Source of the DNA: Bolinopsis microptera | Lineage: Eukaryota; Ctenophora; Tentaculata; Lobata; Bolinopsidae | Assembly (NCBI RefSeq): GCF_026151205.1 | Contig: NC_087076.1 | Coordinates: 13,749,675 to 13,813,674 of the forward strand | DNA length: 64,000 nt | Reading direction: 5' to 3' | In this document: positions 58,101-64,000 of the stretch, in pieces | How the letters are laid out: each line of letters begins with the position of its first letter | How positions within the stretch are numbered: the first letter of the stretch is position 1 | The notes under the pieces: generated by a model | Database searches by the model: none | Told to the model about the DNA's origin: nothing | What the model saw: only the letters and a program-made list of their open reading frames with translations | Program-made: the position numbers and the translations under genes

Positions 58101-61100
58101 TTACTTCGTCTGCAGAATCCATGGAATCCAGGATACCCTAGGTTTGCCAACTCAAAAGAGCAGAACAGTTGAAAAAATGGTTGGAGCACTGCATGTAATA
58201 ACAATGGAATGTAATTACAATCTACATGGTATGTAGTATATATACGGTAAGATTACTCCTACCTGGTTGCTTCACAAATGCTAAACAAACTCAAATTGCT
58301 TGTGTAATTTGAGGTTGATCACATGTTCTGCATTGTTCTGCGCAACGATTAAAGCATAAAGAGTCAATGAACCCGTCCGCTGAGACGTTGGAATCTGACT
58401 TAATTTTGGGCAACAAACCAAAATACGATGAAGAAGAGATGAATAAAGCACGAATGAAAATATTTGAATGATTCATGTAATAAGTTGGATGAATATAATA
58501 GAACTTATAAGTTGTTCAAGTGCTTGGCGTTTATAAGGTAAAAGCATAATATTTAGCTTCATGTTAATTGCTACTTTTAAGCTTCACAGCTTTCCATTTT
58601 TAGCTTTACTTTTTAAGCATGATTTGTTAGCTTCACATTTGTTAGCTTTACAGTATAGCGTTACAGTTTATAGCTACATTTTATAGCGCTTACCTTTGTT
58701 TGTCTTGGGCCCAAGAAAAATCTCAAAATCTGATAATTGACAATTTAAAAACTTGGTAAAAGCAAATGATATGTAGACTTGACTGCGAGCTGGGAGGAAA
58801 CACAAGTGACAACAACCTCCCAATCAACTTGCAGCATTCGACTAAGCTTATCACTGTCACGTGGAAAACAAACTAAGTTCCAACTCGTAGTCAAGCCTTA
58901 AATCAGTTAAATCTTGCTGTAAGCTGTGTTTACTTATTATCTATTTTTTATAAAAGCATACTTTTGAATTTGTTCACTTCTTTTAGTAAACAACTTTAAA
59001 CTTTAACACCCATCCTGTTATATTTGGAAAAAATTCCTATTTTGAGCGGTACAACTACATGTCGCCTAGCAACCACATATTTAGAATTCTCGTTAGACCT
59101 CCCAAAGCGCTGTTAATTACAGACTAGCTGATATAATTCATTTCCGTAATTAACAACTTCAGACAAAGTGGGCTGGAGTTTTGTCTGCAGTTAAGGTTAT
59201 GAGGTGTCCTCATCAGTTATCACGCTTATAGCTATGGATTTGTTGTGACACGTGACATTGATTCTAGTTTTTTATTGGCCAATTCTGGCAGCTGATTGGT
59301 TAATCGTTGTCACGTGTGGGAACCAGTATCCAAGTCTTTAGTTATGCGCTGTTTATTAGATGTCTCCTGGAAAATGCTAACTAGTACTGGGTCTCAGGAC
59401 GGTTTACTAAAATCAGCGAGATTATTGAAATGTTTGTGAGAAGTCGGTTTCGTCGTGCAGTGAATTGTGTGAATTGAGTGTTTATTCTCACGGCGTATAC
59501 TAGCCAGCATCTTTACTGACATATTTATATTATGTCCGTATTAAAGCTATTATCAGTATTTCACAGCCAGAAGTTTGGTTTGAGTCGTTCACATATTATT
59601 ACGTAATTACTTTTTGGTCAATGTTACCCACCCCCCCCCCTCCGTAATCAGTATTACACATAGCTATTGAGTCAAAATAACACTAGCGTAATCATTTGGA
59701 AACCCCCCTACCCACTCGGCTGATTACGTAATATGCGAACGACCCCTTTTCAATCTAGTCCGCTGTCGTATTTTAAACTTTTTGCCTAACAGTTTGGTCT
59801 CTAATCAGCATCTACTTTGCTTCACAAATCATCCTATAACTCTGAACCCCTGCTCATCCCAACTGACCCCACTCTCCACACAGCACCATGTCCACATTCT
59901 CCCTTCTCTTCATGACGTCATCACTCCTCATGACGTCATCAGGAGACACCTGCCAGCACCTCAGAGTGTACCTAGAGAACGCTACTGTGACCACCCGGGA
60001 AAGACTTGCACGTGATGCAATCCAGGCCCACAGATCTAACCCCGTCTCTCAGAGAAATTTGGAGTATTGTGAGGCTGCCGGGACTGGCTGCTGTACTAGA
60101 CTCAGTGAACAGGTAACTACTGTCAGGCTGCCGGTACTGGCTGCTGTACTAGACTCAGTGAACAGGTAACTACTGTCAGGCTGCCGGTACTGGCTGCTGT
60201 ACTAGACTCAGTGAACAGGTAACTACTGTCAGGCTGCCGGTACTGGCTGCTGTACTAGACTCAGTGAACAGGTAACTACTGTCAGGCTGCTGAGACTGGC
60301 TGCTGTACTAGACTCAGTGAACAGGTAACTATTGTCAGGCTGCCGGTACTGGCTGCTGTACTAGACTCAGTGAACAGGTAACTACTGTCAGGCTGCCGGT
60401 ACTGGCTGCTGTACTAGATTCAGTGAACAGGTAACTAATGTCAGGCTGCCGGTACTGGCTGCTGTACTAGACTCAGTGAACAGGTAACTAATGTCAGGCT
60501 GCCGGTACTGGCTGCTGTACTAGACTCAGTGAACAGGTAACTACTGTCAGGCTGCCGGTACTGGCTGCTGTACTAGACTCAGTGAACAGGTAACTACTGT
60601 CAGGCTGCCGGTACTGGCTGCTGTACTAGACTCAGTGAACAGGTAACTAATGTCAGGCTGCTGAGACTGGCTGCTGTACTAGACTCAGTGAACAGGTAAC
60701 TACTGTCAGGCTGCCGGTACTGGCTGCTGTACTAGACTCAGTGAACAGGTAACTACTGTCAGGCTGCCGGTACTGGCTGCTGTACTAGACTCAGTGAACA
60801 GGTAACTAATGTCAGGCTGCCGGTACTGGCTGCTGTACTAGACTCAGTGAACAGGTAACTAATGTCAGGCTGCCGGTACTGGCTGCTGTACTAGACTCAG
60901 TGAACAGGTAACTAATGTCAGGCTGCCAGTACTGGCTGCTGTACTAGACTCAGTGAACAGGTAACTAATGTCAGGCTGCCGGTACTGGCTGCTGTACTAG
61001 ACTCAGTGAACAGGTAACTATTGTCAAGCTGCCGGTACTGGCTGCTGTATTAGACTCAGTGAACATGTAACTACTGTCAGGCTGCCGGGACTGGCTGCTG

Positions 61101-63897
61101 TACTAGACTCAGTGAACAGGTAACTACTGTCAGGCTGCTGAGACTGGCTGCTGTACTAGACTCAGTGAACAGGTAACTACTGTCAGGCTGCCGGGACTGG
61201 CTGCTGTACTAGACTCAGTGAACAGGTAACTACTGTCAGGCTGCCGGGACTGGCTGCTGTACTAGACTCAGTGAACAGGTAACTACTGTCAGGCTGCCGG
61301 TACTGGCTGCTGTACTAGACTCAGTGAACAGGTAACTATTGTCAAGCTGCCGGGACTGGCTGCTGTATTAGACTCAGTGAACAGGTAACTACTGTCAGGC
61401 TGCCGGGACTGGCTGCTGTACTAGACTCGAAGTGAACAGGTTTACGTGATTCCCAATGCCTCATGCACAATAATGGCCGATAAATCTACATTTTAGGACT
61501 TTAACTTTAACACCACACAATCCTCAGGTGTTAAGACGCACAGCATCAGACTCCTTCCTAACCATTACCTACTTCATGATACTGGAGAAGACCCAGGAGG
61601 CCCTCCTCCGACTCCTTCATCAGATCAAACAGGAAATACCTCAAGTAGTGGCTGTGGCTGATGGGCCGGATACAGCTGACCTCATGAGACGGTATCTGAT
61701 TGAGGGGGATGTTAGTGTCACTCTGGAACACGTGACCGATGCTAAACTTGTTAACTTTGTCTCCAGGCAAGAAGAAATCAGCACATTTTAATTGATCATC
61801 AAACTTTTAATGATAGAAATTGTTTTAGTATTCTGTCTCTTTTTGAGACACTCGTTTTAGATAATAGGACTGGTCAAACCTAGAATACCGAAACAATGAG
61901 TCAGCAATTAAATCTTTTTAATTAATTAACGAATTAACTTATTAACAATTGAATCTCCCTTTCCAGGATGTGGAGTCACACCTGGGCGGGTCACTGTTTC
62001 AACAGTCTGAACAGAACCAAAACAGAGACAGCCATCAGAGTGTACACCACAATGTCACAGTATAAACACATGATAAGAGGCATTGAGACAGCCGTGGAGT
62101 TCATCCCCAAACTGCGAACATATGCGGAGGAGCATTTTAGTGAGCACTGTAAGGACGCGCTGGTAAAGGCAGGGTTATTCGAGGGAGCTGGATGTCAGAT
62201 GTGCGCTCCCGGGATAGGTTTGTTTTAGTTCCATTGCTTTTCTAGGATAGGTTTGTTTTCAGTTTCCTTCTTTTTTATAATAGGTTTGTTCTTAGTTTCC
62301 ACTTATTTGTTTAATTTCAGCTGGAGCCCCAGTTTGCTCGGAGTACTGTCTGAACGTAGCTAAAGGTTGCATGAGGCCCATACTCTGTTACGTAACCCAA
62401 TGGGAAGAGTGGATCAGACACCAGCAGTCAATAACCAGAGAACTCCTCGCCGTCTCAGGGGAACGGAGGAAGTTTCTAGGAACACTGATGACCACCTTTG
62501 AGACGGAGATGTTAGAGCACGCTCCACAGTACAGGATATACGGGGAGTGCACCCCACCAGAGACCCCCACTAAGGGGGAACAAGCAGTGAAATACAAAGT
62601 TGCCAGTCTGGTCCCTCCCGTCCTCCTCCACTCACGTGACCTCTTCATCAGACGGTTCAGTGATCTCCTCACCTCCCTCCCTCAACAGTTCTGTGAGGAG
62701 ATGATGGGCAAGCAGCCCGTCACGGAGAACTGTTGGAACGGGCTGGACACTTCCGGGTATCACAAACCTCCCTCCCTCTTCAACATGGAGGATCAGAAGT
62801 GTAACCCGGAGGTGCTGCCAGAGCGGTTACCCTGTGATCTGGCTACTGCCGGTAAGAACCTGGAGTGCGACAGAGGGAGTTATCTGATGACTGGGTACGC
62901 GGCTACTCCGAGCGTGGAACCACCGGGCAGGGCTGGGAGTGGCAACCTTGTGGGACACCCAACTCAGCTTTATTTTTGTTTGTTTGTGTCAGTTTTTGTG
63001 TTGTCGAGGTGAAATGTTGATGACCACGACGGAGGAATTTTCGTGAAATATTGTAATGGTGTACGTGTAGAGGAAATGCTTAATTTCACCCTAAATTTTG
63101 TTCCAGTAATTTATACATTATAATTGTTAATTCGATGCGATATTTAAAGATTTAATTGGTTTTCATTTTCGCGAGATTGGATTTCTGTTTTATTCAAATA
63201 ATTTGCTAAAAGTACAACTTTTCATAAGAATGGAACCTTTACCTTTGATCGAGGAGTCTCAGGATGTCCGTTAATATTAGCTTTTAATTTCTCAGGGGTG
63301 CTAGATTTGTAGAACTTCCTAGAAATGCTCTGTCTGTGTCTGGAGTTAGGACTCAAACTGTCGCTTGGCAGGTCCTGTACAGTGGGCACATCTTATTTAT
63401 ATCTCAAGTTGGTAGCCGAATTGATAACTTACCAGCTCCAATCAACCCAGAAAAGAAACATAAAAGTGAATCACGTAATTAAAAAGTAAAATCTTTTTTT
63501 TATTAATGTGTAATGGTTTATATCAAGTTTCCTAACTACACTGCTAGATTTAAATGCCAGTTTTTAGCACGTGACATATTAAACGTACCAGGTCGAGGTC
63601 GTCAAATTCCTCGTCAATCTCAGAGAACTTGTGTTTGAGGAAAGAGTCAGACTTAATTTCTTCCTCCTCAACATCGTCAAGTTCACCTTGAAACCTGTGA
63701 CCGTGTCTTAGTTCATTGTTTATTAATAGGTTCAATTGTAATTAGTTAGATGGTTGAGACCTCTCCCAGATCCCTCTAGAAATTATAAGAATGTATCTCA
63801 CGTGGTATCCTGATCATCCTCGTCCTCATCAGTCAGTTCAGTGTTCTCACTGGTGGTTCTTGCTTTTTGGGGTGTCACGTTCACGTCGAAAATCGCG
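55161..63897 (-). CDS. Unknown multi-exon gene, 5' end beyond the window, glypican nested in an intron
   Basis: I assembled minus-strand exons from splice sites and phases: 63897-63802, 63694-63589, 63374-63243, 57420-57376, 57019-56715, 56434-56352, a 26-base micro-exon 56167-56142, and 55282-55161. The protein is hydrophilic: an acidic stretch (NTELTDEDEDDQDT, ELDDVEEEEIKSD), a basic serine-rich stretch (RHRQSISRKFYKSS), an SP-rich exon, a serine-rich block (RRRSSVSVKSLK) and a lysine-rich end (KTKEEKKEIKKEEK). No enzyme domain is visible, so it looks like a disordered scaffold or regulator. Exon 57019-56715 changes coding frame near 56930, through an unrecognised short intron or an indel. 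The intron 57421-63242 contains the whole glypican gene on the other strand. Confidence 0.5.
57421..59887. other. Intron of the minus-strand gene and upstream flank of glypican
   Basis: Apart from a CACGTG foldback at about 59230-59340 and a C run at 59630-59641, no exon or RNA gene is recognised. The minus-strand frame at 58291-58476 is not convincing. Confidence 0.4.
59230..59340. mobile_element. Short palindromic element with CACGTGAC arms, copy 2
   Basis: GACACGTGACATTGATTCT faces GTTAATCGTTGTCACGTGTG around ATTGG boxes, like the element at 43515-43614. Confidence 0.45.
59888..63012 (+). CDS. Glypican, GPI-anchored heparan sulfate proteoglycan core protein
   Basis: Four exons: 59888-60112, 61528-61766, 61967-62217 and 62321-63012, about 468 residues. 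A hydrophobic signal peptide (residues 1-19) is followed by the cysteine pattern of the glypican domain: C near 22, then EYC, a CC pair, a long helical region, and exon 3-4 blocks with paired cysteines (GAGCQMCAPG; APVCSEYCLNVAKGCM) matching the GGYCxxVxxGC signature. Later GEC, QFC and ENCWNG cysteines complete the set. The end has a lone Ser-Gly (AGSGN), a possible glycan site, and a hydrophobic tail suitable for GPI attachment. Glypicans bind Wnt, Hedgehog, BMP and FGF ligands at the cell surface. The middle helical region is shorter than usual. Intron 2 seems to use a GC donor. Exon 1 borders a large donor-containing repeat. Confidence 0.9.
60113..61441 (+). repeat. 53-bp minisatellite made from the exon 1-intron 1 junction of glypican, about 25 copies
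   Basis: Each unit is GTAACTACTGTCAGGCTGCC, then about 33 bases identical or nearly so to the last bases of exon 1, ending TCAGTGAACAG. So every unit ends like exon 1 and is followed by a complete donor, GTAACTA. Variation is limited to a few sites (GGTACTGG/GGGACTGG/TGAGACTGG; ACTACT/ACTAATG/ACTATT). The last unit is altered (CTCGAAGTGAACAGGTTTAC) and loses the GTAAC donor. Confidence 0.97.
63013..63242. other. Glypican 3' flank
   Basis: AT-rich; should hold the glypican 3' UTR. It lies inside the intron of the minus-strand gene, which resumes at 63243. Confidence 0.4.
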
Positions 63898-64000
63898 CTG
63901 GGGTAATCAGTTTTTTGGTTAAAAGGAAACATTTAGATTTCCAACTGTAACTAAACGGTAATTGTATGAGCCTGTTCCAAAATGTCAGAAAATCAGTCTA

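Noticed and set aside
60113-61441. CRISPR-like regular array
   Set aside because: There are no distinct spacers; units are contiguous 53-bp copies of an exon-intron junction in an animal gene.
61528-61791. A separate small gene or exon ending at the TAA at 61789
   Set aside because: The frame is glypican exon 2; a GC donor at 61767 joins it in phase to exon 3, which carries the next glypican cysteines.

Overview
This is a stretch of an animal nuclear genome. Genes are split by spliceosomal introns of roughly 200-900 bp, and a glypican gene, which is specific to animals, is present. The DNA is AT-rich and crowded with transposable elements: at least four LINE copies or fragments, several TIR elements, tandem Helitrons and palindromic MITEs. 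An invertebrate or early-branching animal is likely, but the sequence alone does not let me name the species.

Layout. 1-7 kb: a LINE scrap, an RNF113A/Cwc24 spliceosomal RING gene (1421-3120), an unknown single-exon gene (3797-4618) and a 1.6-kb TIR element with an 8-bp target duplication (5442-7025). 7.4-21.1 kb: a nest of transposons bounded by a 26-bp terminal inverted repeat and TA target sites. It holds a decayed RTE-like LINE, a 5'-truncated CR1-like LINE with an open 1006-codon ORF2, an opposite-strand PHD/EN/RT LINE, and a 694-bp hAT-type MITE. 21.3-25.9 kb: a five-exon gene of unknown function ending in a double-stranded-RNA-binding-like domain; the 3797 gene looks like a paralogue of its N-terminal half. 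26.6-28.4 kb: a small gene with a possible COMM domain, with two head-to-tail Helitrons in its first intron. 29.1-30.3 kb: VPS25 (ESCRT-II). 30.8-42.8 kb: a minus-strand cluster of MATE/SLC47-type transporters, three intact single-exon copies and at least two broken ones, with signs of gene conversion. 45.8-49.7 kb: SLC25A46, eight exons. 49.7-53.5 kb: no gene, but a satellite of about 180 bp and hairpin elements. 53.8-63.9 kb: a minus-strand multi-exon gene or genes of unknown function, one intron of which encloses a complete plus-strand glypican gene (59888-63012).

The genes do not form one pathway: pre-mRNA splicing (RNF113A), endosomal sorting (VPS25), mitochondrial outer-membrane dynamics (SLC25A46), solute/drug export (MATE cluster) and cell-surface signalling (glypican) simply lie side by side. 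The most unusual theme is that tandem repeats repeatedly sit on, and appear to have grown out of, splice junctions. About 25 copies of a 53-bp exon-end-plus-donor unit follow glypican exon 1. A 35-bp donor unit occurs three times at SLC25A46 exon 7. A 17-bp array of nearly 1 kb runs into the SLC25A46 exon 5 acceptor, and a 16-bp repeat runs into the VPS25 exon 2 acceptor.
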